Shown here: positions 7,076 through 14,112 of the stretch, in pieces
Layout: each line of letters opens with the position of its first letter
Position numbering within the stretch: position 1 is the first letter of the stretch
Origin: Micromonospora inaquosa
GTDB taxonomy: Bacteria; Actinomycetota; Actinomycetes; Mycobacteriales; Micromonosporaceae
Assembly (NCBI RefSeq): GCF_003857055.1
Contig: NZ_QGSZ01000197.1
Span: 1 to 34,897 of the forward strand
Direction of reading: 5' to 3'
DNA: 34,897 bases
Notes under the pieces: model-generated
The model's database searches: none
Told to the model about the DNA's origin: nothing
Seen by the model: only the letters and a program-made list of their open reading frames with translations
Translations under genes and position numbers: made by a program

Positions 7076-8746
7076 ATGCCCGTATCGGGTGGGTCCGTCG
7101 TACGGCGGACCGGACGGATCATCACCGGCATCGGCGCGCTGGCCGTGCTCCTGGTGCTGCTGGTCGGCGCGCCGATCGCGTTGCTCGCCTTCGCCGGCAA
7201 CCCCCTGCCCGACCACCTCCCCACGATCGATGCGGTGGGCACCGCGCTGACCAGCCGGGACGACGGTCAGCTCTTCCTGCGGGCGCTGGCCGTGGCCGGT
7301 TGGTTCGGCTGGGCCACGTTCGCTTTCAGCGTCCTCGTCGAGTTGGGCGCACAGACCCTGCGCCGGCCGGCGCCGAAGCTGCCCGGGATGGGCCGCCAGC
7401 AGAGGGCCGCCGCCGCGCTGGTCGGCTCCGTCGCGCTGATCCTGGTCGCCAGCCCGGCCGCCGCCAGCGCCGCAGCGGTCTACGGAGCTCCGGCGTACGC
7501 GAATCCGGGCGCACCGGCCGTCACCACGCTGGCCGCGCCGACCCGCGCCGCGATGACACCGGACACGGCCGCGCCGGTGGCCCGGGGTGGGTTGCTCGGT
7601 ATGGCCGGGGCAGGGCTCGCCGCACCCGGTGGCTCGGCGGCGAACGACGAGGCCGCGCCGGTGTACCGGGTGGCGCGGGGCGACTACCTCGGGGAGGTGG
7701 CCGAGCGGTACCTGGACGAGTTCGGCGACTACCGACAGCTCGCCAAGCTGAACAAGCTCGACGACCCGGACCGGATCCGCCCCGGCCAACTGCTCCGACT
7801 GCCGACCGAAGCCGCCGACCAGGGGGCCCGGCAGCACGCCACCGGCCGGCTCGTCGACCGACCCACGGCGTCGAAGCCGCCCGCTCCCCGGCCGACGACC
7901 GAGCGGTCCGCGCCGCCGCGAGTGGCCCCGGCACCACCCAGCGGTACGGAGTCAGCCGGCCAGCCACCCGCGATGACGGTCGGTGCGGCCCGGGCCGGTG
8001 CCGCCGACCGGGTGAACCGACCGCTGGCGGTCTCCGCCGTACTGGCAGTGGCGAGCATCGTCGGCGCCCAGATCGGCGCGGTCCTGGGGTTGCGCCGCCG
8101 GCTGGCCGCGCCCTCCCGCGCACCACGACGCGGCGCGGGGAGAAACGGCGGCGGCGCAGGCCAGAGCAGCAGCGGCGGCGCCGGCCGGCGGACCAGTGGT
8201 GGGGCGGCCGGTAGCGGTGCCGCCTGGGCTGCCAGCCGGGCGGCGGCGGCCATCGAGGCCCCCGCGACATCGAACGGCGACGCGGCACCGAGCGGGACCG
8301 ACTTCGCACCTCGCGGCGGCGGAGCAACACCCTCCAGCAGCGGGTTCGCACCGACCGGCAGCGGCGTCGCACCTACCGGCAGTGGGTTCGCACCTACCGA
8401 CGGCGGGGTGACGCCCGCTGGCGGCGGGGTCGGCTCGACCGGCAGTGGGGTCGCCTCTCCTGGCAGTGGGGTGAGGCCCGCTGGCAGCGCAGTAGCACCG
8501 GCCGGAAGCGGAATGGCCTACCCCGGCAGCACGGCGTTCCCGGGCAGCGGGATGGCGCTCTCCGGCGGCACGACACCCCCCGGCGGCGGAATGGCGACCG
8601 CCGGAACTGGCGGCTGGAGTGGTGACGAGGGCTGGGCCGGCGATGGTTGGGCCGGCGATGGCGGCGAAGGCGGACTGTTCAACGGTGAGCACGGCCTGGA
8701 CTCCGTACCGGACGGACCGCCGGTCGGCCGCCACCGACGCAGCTGA
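7076..8746 (+). CDS. Multi-spanning LysM protein with heptapeptide-repeat tail
   Basis: 556 aa with a strong ribosome site (GGAAGGAAGG). Two membrane segments (about residues 15-42 and 65-90) and a third hydrophobic stretch (about 110-130, 'AAALVGSVALILVASPAAAS') are followed by a LysM domain (about 196-242: 'YRVARGDYLGEVAERYLDEF', 'LNKLDDPDRIRPGQLLRLP'). A Pro-rich linker and a fourth membrane segment (about 316-338) come next. The C-terminal 200 residues are low complexity and include eleven consecutive seven-residue units (residues 407-483, GSGVAPT type). LysM binds peptidoglycan, so the protein probably anchors the pilus machine to the wall; that is inferred from operon position. Related actinobacterial LysM proteins often carry a BTAD regulatory domain; none is visible here. 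Confidence 0.8.
   Translation: MPVSGGSVVRRTGRIITGIGALAVLLVLLVGAPIALLAFAGNPLPDHLPTIDAVGTALTSRDDGQLFLRALAVAGWFGWATFAFSVLVELGAQTLRRPAPKLPGMGRQQRAAAALVGSVALILVASPAAASAAAVYGAPAYANPGAPAVTTLAAPTRAAMTPDTAAPVARGGLLGMAGAGLAAPGGSAANDEAAPVYRVARGDYLGEVAERYLDEFGDYRQLAKLNKLDDPDRIRPGQLLRLPTEAADQGARQHATGRLVDRPTASKPPAPRPTTERSAPPRVAPAPPSGTESAGQPPAMTVGAARAGAADRVNRPLAVSAVLAVASIVGAQIGAVLGLRRRLAAPSRAPRRGAGRNGGGAGQSSSGGAGRRTSGGAAGSGAAWAASRAAAAIEAPATSNGDAAPSGTDFAPRGGGATPSSSGFAPTGSGVAPTGSGFAPTDGGVTPAGGGVGSTGSGVASPGSGVRPAGSAVAPAGSGMAYPGSTAFPGSGMALSGGTTPPGGGMATAGTGGWSGDEGWAGDGWAGDGGEGGLFNGEHGLDSVPDGPPVGRHRRS
8294..8524 (+). repeat. Eleven 21-bp (heptapeptide) tandem repeats in the LysM gene
   Basis: Eleven contiguous in-frame units of exactly 21 bases encode heptads of the form G-[ST/G]-G-[VFM]-x-P-[TAS] (for example GSGVAPT, GSGFAPT, GSGVRPA). 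The unit length is constant while codons vary, so the repeat is not a recent duplication. The region is expected to be flexible and extended, and a length difference between strains would be likely. Confidence 0.85.
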
Positions 8747-8755
8747 GGCGATCGA

Positions 8756-8770
8756 CCCGCGCGACGCGGG
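8756..8770 (+). terminator. Weak hairpin after the tad/LysM operon
   Basis: Nine bases after the LysM stop, CCCGCG and CGCGGG form a six-base-pair stem with a CGA loop. There is no U run. It could help end transcription of the + strand operon before the convergent Rieske gene, but the evidence is only the stem and its position. Confidence 0.35.
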
Positions 8771-8871
8771 CGTCAATGCCTCCGGGGTCGCCACGGAGTG
8801 TTACCGGTGCGCCAGCGTGTCGCAGGCCGGCCCGCCCGGTGGAGTCACTGCGCGGAGCATCGCGCCGCCGG

Positions 8872-8927
8872 CCAGGGCACGGCGCTCAAGGCACGGTGGT
8901 CAAGGCACGGCGGTCAAGGCACGGCGG
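8872..8927. repeat. Four degenerate 14-bp tandem repeats (TCAAGGCACGGCGG)
   Basis: In the 195-base gap between the convergent LysM and Rieske genes, a 14-base unit TCAAGGCACGGCGG occurs twice exactly (8900-8913, 8914-8927), once with one change (8886-8899) and once more diverged (8872-8885). It lies outside any supported gene. Its core resembles the 17-bp tandem repeat at 29921-29967. The rest of this gap shows nothing recognisable. Confidence 0.8.
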
Positions 8928-8941
8928 GCCAGAGCATTCGG

Positions 8942-9796
8942 TCAGGGCAGGCGGGTCTGGAGCACGCCGTTCTGGATCCGGGTGGGCAGGACCTGCTGGT
9001 CGTTGCCGGACGGCCCCTGCACGACCTCGCCGCCGTTGAGCCGGAACGCGCTGCCGTGCCACGGGCAGACCACGCAGGCGTGGCCGTCGATCTCCTGCAC
9101 CTCGCCCTCGCCGAGCGGCCCGCTCTGGTGCGGGCAGCGCTCCAACATCACCGTCACCTCGTCACCGTGCCGGTAGAGGATCACCGAGATGTTGTCGTCC
9201 ACCTCTCGGGTGATCAGGGTGCGTTGCGGCAGCGTCGCCATGTCGGCCAGCGAGTGCCAACCGTCGGTCATCCGGTGCAGCTCGGAGACGCTCTGGTTGA
9301 CCTGCGCCCCCTGCTTGTACGCCAGGTGACCCCCGATGTACGCCCCGAGGCTCACCGTGGAGAGCCCGAGGAAGCCGAGGGCGCGGCCCATCCCGTGGCG
9401 GCCGGACAGCCGTGCGGCCAACGAGCCGGCGTAGAGCGCCATGCCAACGGTGTTCGCGGCGGCGTGCACCAGGCCGACCCGGCGCTGGTCCCGGGCGAGT
9501 GCCGCCCAGTCGTTCAGGCCGGCGACCGCCGCTGGAACCGCGCTGACGGTGCCCAGACCGACCAGCACGGTGGCGGGCCGGCGCTGCCCGGGCATGAGAT
9601 CCAGCACCGCGGCGCTGATCCAGGCACCGACCGGCACCTGCACCATCGCCGGGTGCAGCGGATGCCCGAGGGTCACCCCGTGCAGCAGGTCGCGCAGCCG
9701 GCGCGGACGCAGCGTCCCCAGGACGACCTTCTGCAACCGGTCACCCGCGCCGTCCAGCCGGGAGTCCTGCTCAACTTTCGTCAAAAGTGCTCGCAC
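8942..9796 (-). CDS. DUF2231 membrane / Rieske [2Fe-2S] fusion protein
   Basis: 284 aa from GTG 9796. The N-terminal half is a DUF2231-type membrane region ('LGHPLHPAMVQVPVGAW', then several hydrophobic segments with conserved His). The C-terminal half is a Rieske domain with CPHQSGPLGEG and CVVCPWHGSAF (about residues 219-250), giving the two Cys and two His cluster ligands. It is probably a membrane-bound electron-transfer protein facing the cytoplasm; its partner is unknown. The frame stays open to ATG 9913, but that start lies inside palindromic element 9870-9940, and the extra 39 residues are Arg-rich and non-conserved in appearance. GTG 9796 has GGGGAAG upstream and leads into VRALLTKVEQD, typical of the family. 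Confidence 0.85.
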   Translation of the reverse strand: MRALLTKVEQDSRLDGAGDRLQKVVLGTLRPRRLRDLLHGVTLGHPLHPAMVQVPVGAWISAAVLDLMPGQRRPATVLVGLGTVSAVPAAVAGLNDWAALARDQRRVGLVHAAANTVGMALYAGSLAARLSGRHGMGRALGFLGLSTVSLGAYIGGHLAYKQGAQVNQSVSELHRMTDGWHSLADMATLPQRTLITREVDDNISVILYRHGDEVTVMLERCPHQSGPLGEGEVQEIDGHACVVCPWHGSAFRLNGGEVVQGPSGNDQQVLPTRIQNGVLQTRLP

Positions 9797-9869
9797 GGGT
9801 ACCGACTTCCCCGCGATCGCCGTCGCAAACCGACCAGCGGTGACAAACCTGCCGCCCCGCCTACGCCGC

Positions 9870-9940
9870 CGATCTTGCACTTTGTGTTTCCAGGATCCGG
9901 GGCAAAAGGCCACATAACACCAACCGGAAGTGCAAGATCG
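9870..9940. repeat. Palindromic intergenic element, copy A
   Basis: A perfect 13-base inverted repeat, CGATCTTGCACTT at 9870-9882 and its complement at 9928-9940, encloses 45 bases that contain an inner GTGTT/AACAC pair, so the whole 71 bases can fold as one long imperfect hairpin. Copy B at 21690-21766 shares the terminal GATCTTGCA/TGCAAGATC and nearly the same length. This copy lies between the 3' end of mraY and the 5' end of the Rieske gene, both on the - strand. It resembles a REP- or MITE-like dispersed repeat; no transposase gene is nearby. Confidence 0.85.
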
Positions 9941-9982
9941 ACGGACGAGGGGGGTGGAGCGCGGGGCGCGGGCCCTCGCGGG

Positions 9983-11107
9983 TCAGGTCATGTTGGCGAG
10001 GAACTCGCTGTAGAACAGGCCCAGGGCGATGGCCACGCCGATACCGGCGATGATCCAGAAGCGGACCACGATGTTGACCTCGCTCCAGCCGGCCAGTTCG
10101 AAGTGGTGCTGGAGTGGAGACATCCGGAACACCCGTTTACCGGTGGTCTTGAAGGAGATGATCTGGATCACCACGGACATCGTGATGATCACGAAGAGCC
10201 CGCCGATGATCGGCAGCAGCAGGATGGTGCGGGTGGACATCGCCATGCCGGCGATCAGACCGCCCAGCCCCAGCGCCCCGGTGTCACCCATGAAGATCCG
10301 TGCCGGCGAGGTGTTCCACCACAGGAAGCCCACACAGGCCCCGGCCGCCGCCCCGGCTATCAGCGCGATCTCCAACGGGTCGCGGACCTCGTAGCAGTAC
10401 GGCTGGGTGTAGTTCGGGTCGGCGCACCAGTGCCGGTACTGCCAGAACGCGATGAGTGCGTACGCGGCGAGCACCATCACCGACGCGCCGGTGGCCAGGC
10501 CGTCCAGGCCGTCGGTGAGGTTGACGCCGTTCGTCGCGGCCATCACCACGAAGATGAAGATGATCACCGCGCCGACCTTGCTGACCTCCAGGAAGTCGAT
10601 GTCCCGGATGAAGCTCAGCGTGGTGCTGCCCACCGTCTCGGTGTTGGTCGCCAGGCCCGAACCGTTGGTCATCGTGCTCGGGAACCACAGCGCGATCACC
10701 CCGAAGACCGCACCGACCAGGATCTGCCCGAGTAACTTGCCGCGCTTGTTCAGCCCGGCGCTGTTGCGCTTGCGCACCTTGAGGAAGTCGTCGAGGAAGC
10801 CCACAGCGCCGGAGAAGACCATCAGCCCCAGCAGCACCAGCGCGGTGATGGTCGGCTCCACCTGGGCGATCTGCTGATCCGGCAGGGTGGTCAGGGCAAG
10901 GTGCCCGGCCACGTACGCGATCACCGTGGCCAGGATGAAGACCACGCCGCCCATGGTGGGCGTGCCCTTCTTGCCCTGGTGCATGGCGGGGCCGTCGGAC
11001 CGGATCGGCTGACCGGCCTTGAGCCGGGTGAACACCTTGATCGCGATCGGGGTACAGAAGAGCGATACGAGGAACGCCACCCCAATGGCGACGATGACCG
11101 CCCTCAT
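9983..11107 (-). CDS. mraY: Phospho-N-acetylmuramoyl-pentapeptide transferase MraY
   Basis: 374 aa with about ten membrane segments. It transfers phospho-MurNAc-pentapeptide from UDP to undecaprenyl phosphate, making lipid I at the inner face of the membrane. Diagnostic motifs are present: '[10 protein letters not shown]' near the N-terminus, [12 protein letters not shown] (catalytic Asp region, about residue 200), [12 protein letters not shown] (about 275) and '[14 protein letters not shown]' (about 335-350, the HHH-like loop). The ATG overlaps the murF stop (ATGA), so it is translated with murF. In most actinobacterial dcw clusters murD follows mraY; here it does not. Confidence 0.97.
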   Translation of the reverse strand: MRAVIVAIGVAFLVSLFCTPIAIKVFTRLKAGQPIRSDGPAMHQGKKGTPTMGGVVFILATVIAYVAGHLALTTLPDQQIAQVEPTITALVLLGLMVFSGAVGFLDDFLKVRKRNSAGLNKRGKLLGQILVGAVFGVIALWFPSTMTNGSGLATNTETVGSTTLSFIRDIDFLEVSKVGAVIIFIFVVMAATNGVNLTDGLDGLATGASVMVLAAYALIAFWQYRHWCADPNYTQPYCYEVRDPLEIALIAGAAAGACVGFLWWNTSPARIFMGDTGALGLGGLIAGMAMSTRTILLLPIIGGLFVIITMSVVIQIISFKTTGKRVFRMSPLQHHFELAGWSEVNIVVRFWIIAGIGVAIALGLFYSEFLANMT

Positions 11108-12501
11108 CGGGTGGACTCCCCGTCGGTGTCGGCGCGCAGAGCGTCGGCCACCTCCCAGGTCCGGTACCGGGAACCCTTGACCAGGACGACATCACCCGGT
11201 CGTAGCTCGCTCCGCAGCACCTCGACGGCCGCCGCCTGATCGGTGAGCAGCACCGACTCTCCTCCCCAGTTCGCTACCGCTGTCGCGCCCTCGTGGATCG
11301 GCGCAGCCGGCTCACCCACCACGAGCAGCCGGTCGACACCCAGCTCGGCCGCGAGTTGGCCAACCTCAGCGTGGCCGTCGTACTCGAACGGGCCCAGCTC
11401 GGCCATGTAACCAAGCACCGCGACGGTACGCCGCCCCTGACCCATGCTGGCCAGCGCCCGTACCGCCACCGCCATCGAGGCCGGGTTGGCGTTGTACGAG
11501 TCGTCGATCACGGTCACCCCGTCGGGACGGTCGAAGACGTCCATCCGTCGGGTCGAGACCAGGCCCAACTCGCCGAGGGCCGTGGCCAGCTCGGCCAGCG
11601 GCATCCCCAGCTCCCGGGCGACCGCCGCCGCCGCGAGCGTGTTCCCGACCTGGTGACGGCCGGCCAGCCGAAGCCGCACCGACGCGCGCCCCTCCGGGGT
11701 GACCAGGGTGTACGACGGGTGCCCCCGCTCGTCGAGCGTGACGTCCTCGGCGCGCACGTCGGCGGCGGGCGCCTCGCCGTAGCGGACCACCCTCGCCTGG
11801 GTGCGGCTCGCCATCGCGTCCACCCGGGGGTCGTCGGCGTTCAGCACGGCCAGCCCGCCCGGCGGCAGGGCCTCGACCAGCTCGCCCTTGGCCTGCGCGA
11901 TGGCGTCCTGCGAGCCGAACTCGCCGATGTGCGAGGTGCCGACGTTGAGCACCACGGAGATCCGGGGTGGCACCAGCTCGCACAGGTAACGGACGTGCCC
12001 GATCCCGCGGGCGCCCTTCTCCATCACCAGGTAGCGGGTCTCCGGGTCAGCCTGCAGGGCGGTGTACGGGTGCCCCAGCTCGTTGTTGAACGACCCGGGT
12101 GGCGCCACGGTGGCACCGAGCCGGGCGGTCAGCTGACCGATCAGGTCCTTCGTGGTGGTCTTGCCGGACGAACCGGTCACGCCGATCACGGTCAGCCCGG
12201 GCAGCCGGTCCACCGCCGCGCGGGCCAGTCGGCCCATCGCGGTCAGGGCGTCGTCGACCAGCACCATCGGCACCCCGGGCACCTCGCGGCTGCCGAGCAC
12301 CGCCACCGCGCCGGCCTGGATCGCCGTCGCCGCGTAGTCGTGCCCGTCGACCTTCTCCCCCGGGAAGGCCACGAAGAGCGAACCGGGGCCCACCTTGCGG
12401 GAGTCGAACTCCACCGAACCGGTGACGGTGACGTCCGGGTCGGCGGCCACCAGCCGCCCGTCGACCGCCGCGGCCACCTCGGCCAGGCTCAGCGCGATCA
12501 C
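11104..12501 (-). CDS. murF: UDP-MurNAc-tripeptide:D-Ala-D-Ala ligase MurF
   Basis: 465 aa from GTG 12501, which overlaps the murE stop (GTGA); longer open frame upstream is a shadow of murE. It adds D-Ala-D-Ala to UDP-MurNAc-tripeptide in the cytoplasm. The N-terminal Mur ligase domain has '[24 protein letters not shown]'-like substrate loop residues. The P-loop is [11 protein letters not shown] (about residues 106-116). The central domain includes '[16 protein letters not shown]', and '[13 protein letters not shown]' (about 335-347) is the usual DxYNANP motif. Length and motifs are normal for the family. The stop overlaps the mraY start. Confidence 0.97.
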   Translation of the reverse strand: MIALSLAEVAAAVDGRLVAADPDVTVTGSVEFDSRKVGPGSLFVAFPGEKVDGHDYAATAIQAGAVAVLGSREVPGVPMVLVDDALTAMGRLARAAVDRLPGLTVIGVTGSSGKTTTKDLIGQLTARLGATVAPPGSFNNELGHPYTALQADPETRYLVMEKGARGIGHVRYLCELVPPRISVVLNVGTSHIGEFGSQDAIAQAKGELVEALPPGGLAVLNADDPRVDAMASRTQARVVRYGEAPAADVRAEDVTLDERGHPSYTLVTPEGRASVRLRLAGRHQVGNTLAAAAVARELGMPLAELATALGELGLVSTRRMDVFDRPDGVTVIDDSYNANPASMAVAVRALASMGQGRRTVAVLGYMAELGPFEYDGHAEVGQLAAELGVDRLLVVGEPAAPIHEGATAVANWGGESVLLTDQAAAVEVLRSELRPGDVVLVKGSRYRTWEVADALRADTDGESTR

Positions 12502-14021
12502 CGCTGGCCCGCCAGGTCCCCGAAGCGGGCCCGCAGCGCCTGGGCCAACTCGACGCTGTCGTCGAACGGAAACACCTCGCCCGCCACCTCCTGGCCGCGC
12601 TCGTGCCCCTTGCCGAGCAGCGCGATCACATCGCCCGGCTCGGCCAGCCGAACCGCCTCGTCGATCGCGGCGCGGCGACCCGCCACCTCGATGATCCGCG
12701 CGGCCGTACCGGCCCGGTACGCCCCGGCGAGCACCTCGGCGCGAATCTCCCCCGGATCCTCGGTACGCGGATTGTCGTCGGTCACCAGCACCACGTCGGC
12801 TCCCTCCGCCGCGGCGGCGCCCATCACCGGCCGCTTGCCCCGGTCCCGGTCTCCACCGGCGCCGATCACACAAATGAGTCGGCCGGCGCTCAACTCGCGC
12901 AACGCGGCCAGCGCGGCCACGATCGCGTCCGACTTGTGCGCGTAGTCGACCACCCCGCGCACCGGTGCGGCCACGTCGACCAGCTCCAGCCGGCCCGGGA
13001 CGCCACCACATTCGGCCACACCGGCCGCCGCGGTCGCCGGGTCCACCCCGGCGCCGACCAGTGCGGCGATGGCCAGCAGCGCGTTGGCAACGTTGTGCCG
13101 GCCGGGCAACGCCACACCGGCGGACAGGGCCACCCCGTTCGGGCCGTGCGCGGTGAACCGCTGCGCGTACCCCTCGCCGTCCACCTCGTCGGCCCACCAG
13201 GTCGCGCCCTGGTCACCGCTTGCCGAGTAGGTGACAGTGGTCGGCTTGAGCAGCGGCTTCAACGCCGGGTCGTCGTGGTTGAGCACCTCGACCTTGCAGC
13301 GCCCGTCGAAGAGCTGCGCCTTCGCGGCGAAGTAGTCGTCGCTGTCGGCGTGGAAGTCCAGGTGGTCGGAGCCGAAGTTGGTGTAACCCCCGACGGCGAA
13401 CCGCACCCCACCCACCCGGCCCATGGCCAGCGCGTGGCTGGAAACCTCCATGACCACGGCGGTGACCCCACGCTCGCGGGCGGTGGCCAGCATGGCGTGC
13501 AGGTCGGGCGCCTCGGGGGTGGTGCGCACACTGTCGATCACCAGGTCACCGAGCCGGGTCTCCACCGTGCCGACCAGCCCGGTGGTGTGCCCGGCGGCCC
13601 GCAGCCCCGACTCGATCAGGTACGCGGTGGACGTCTTGCCGGCGGTGCCGGTCACCCCGATCACGGTCAGACCGGCGGTCGGGTCGCCGTACACGGCCGA
13701 GGCCAGCTCGCCGAGCACGGCGCGCGGGTCGGGCACCACCAGGGCGGGCAGACCGGCCTGCGCGGCCAACCGCGCACCGGCCGGGTCGGTCAGCAGGGCC
13801 ACGGCGCCCGCCTCGGCGGCGGCGGCGGCGAACTCCGCGCCGTGCCGACGGGCCCCGGGCAGCGCCGCGTACAGGTCGCCGGGGCGAACCTCCTGGCTGG
13901 CGTGGGTGACCCCGGTGACGACCACCTCGGCGGCGTCCGCCGGAAGGTCGACGGCGAGCCGGATGGCGAGATCACCGAGCCGAACTCCGGTCACGGTACG
14001 TGGACGTGGATTGCCGGGCAC
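12498..14021 (-). CDS. murE: UDP-MurNAc-L-Ala-D-Glu:meso-DAP ligase MurE
   Basis: 507 aa from GTG 14021, preceded by GGGTAGGG. The frame is open up to TTG 14132, but that start would overlap ftsI and add 37 atypical residues. The enzyme adds the third stem-peptide residue in the cytoplasm. Visible motifs are SQEVRPGDLYAALPG (N-terminal substrate domain), the P-loop TGTAGKTSTAY (about residues 117-127), 'DHLDFHADSDDYFAAKAQLF' in the central domain, and DDNPRTEDP (about 415). DNPR is the meso-diaminopimelate-binding signature, so the wall is predicted to contain A2pm. Micromonosporaceae can use 3-hydroxy-A2pm, which this motif does not distinguish. It shares four bases with murF. Confidence 0.95.
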   Translation of the reverse strand: MPGNPRPRTVTGVRLGDLAIRLAVDLPADAAEVVVTGVTHASQEVRPGDLYAALPGARRHGAEFAAAAAEAGAVALLTDPAGARLAAQAGLPALVVPDPRAVLGELASAVYGDPTAGLTVIGVTGTAGKTSTAYLIESGLRAAGHTTGLVGTVETRLGDLVIDSVRTTPEAPDLHAMLATARERGVTAVVMEVSSHALAMGRVGGVRFAVGGYTNFGSDHLDFHADSDDYFAAKAQLFDGRCKVEVLNHDDPALKPLLKPTTVTYSASGDQGATWWADEVDGEGYAQRFTAHGPNGVALSAGVALPGRHNVANALLAIAALVGAGVDPATAAAGVAECGGVPGRLELVDVAAPVRGVVDYAHKSDAIVAALAALRELSAGRLICVIGAGGDRDRGKRPVMGAAAAEGADVVLVTDDNPRTEDPGEIRAEVLAGAYRAGTAARIIEVAGRRAAIDEAVRLAEPGDVIALLGKGHERGQEVAGEVFPFDDSVELAQALRARFGDLAGQR

Positions 14022-14112
14022 GGCGTCAGACCCTACCCGGTCGTCCGGTTCCGGCCGCACAGCCGCCCCGGTGGTTCGTCGGCACTCACCGATGATGTCC
14101 CGCCATTGCTGC

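Noticed and set aside
8872..8927. CRISPR array
   Set aside because: Units are 14 bp, directly adjacent with no spacers, and no cas genes are near.
8798..10735. 645-codon open frame on the + strand
   Set aside because: It crosses the Rieske gene, palindromic element A and mraY in antisense; composition is that of a shadow frame.
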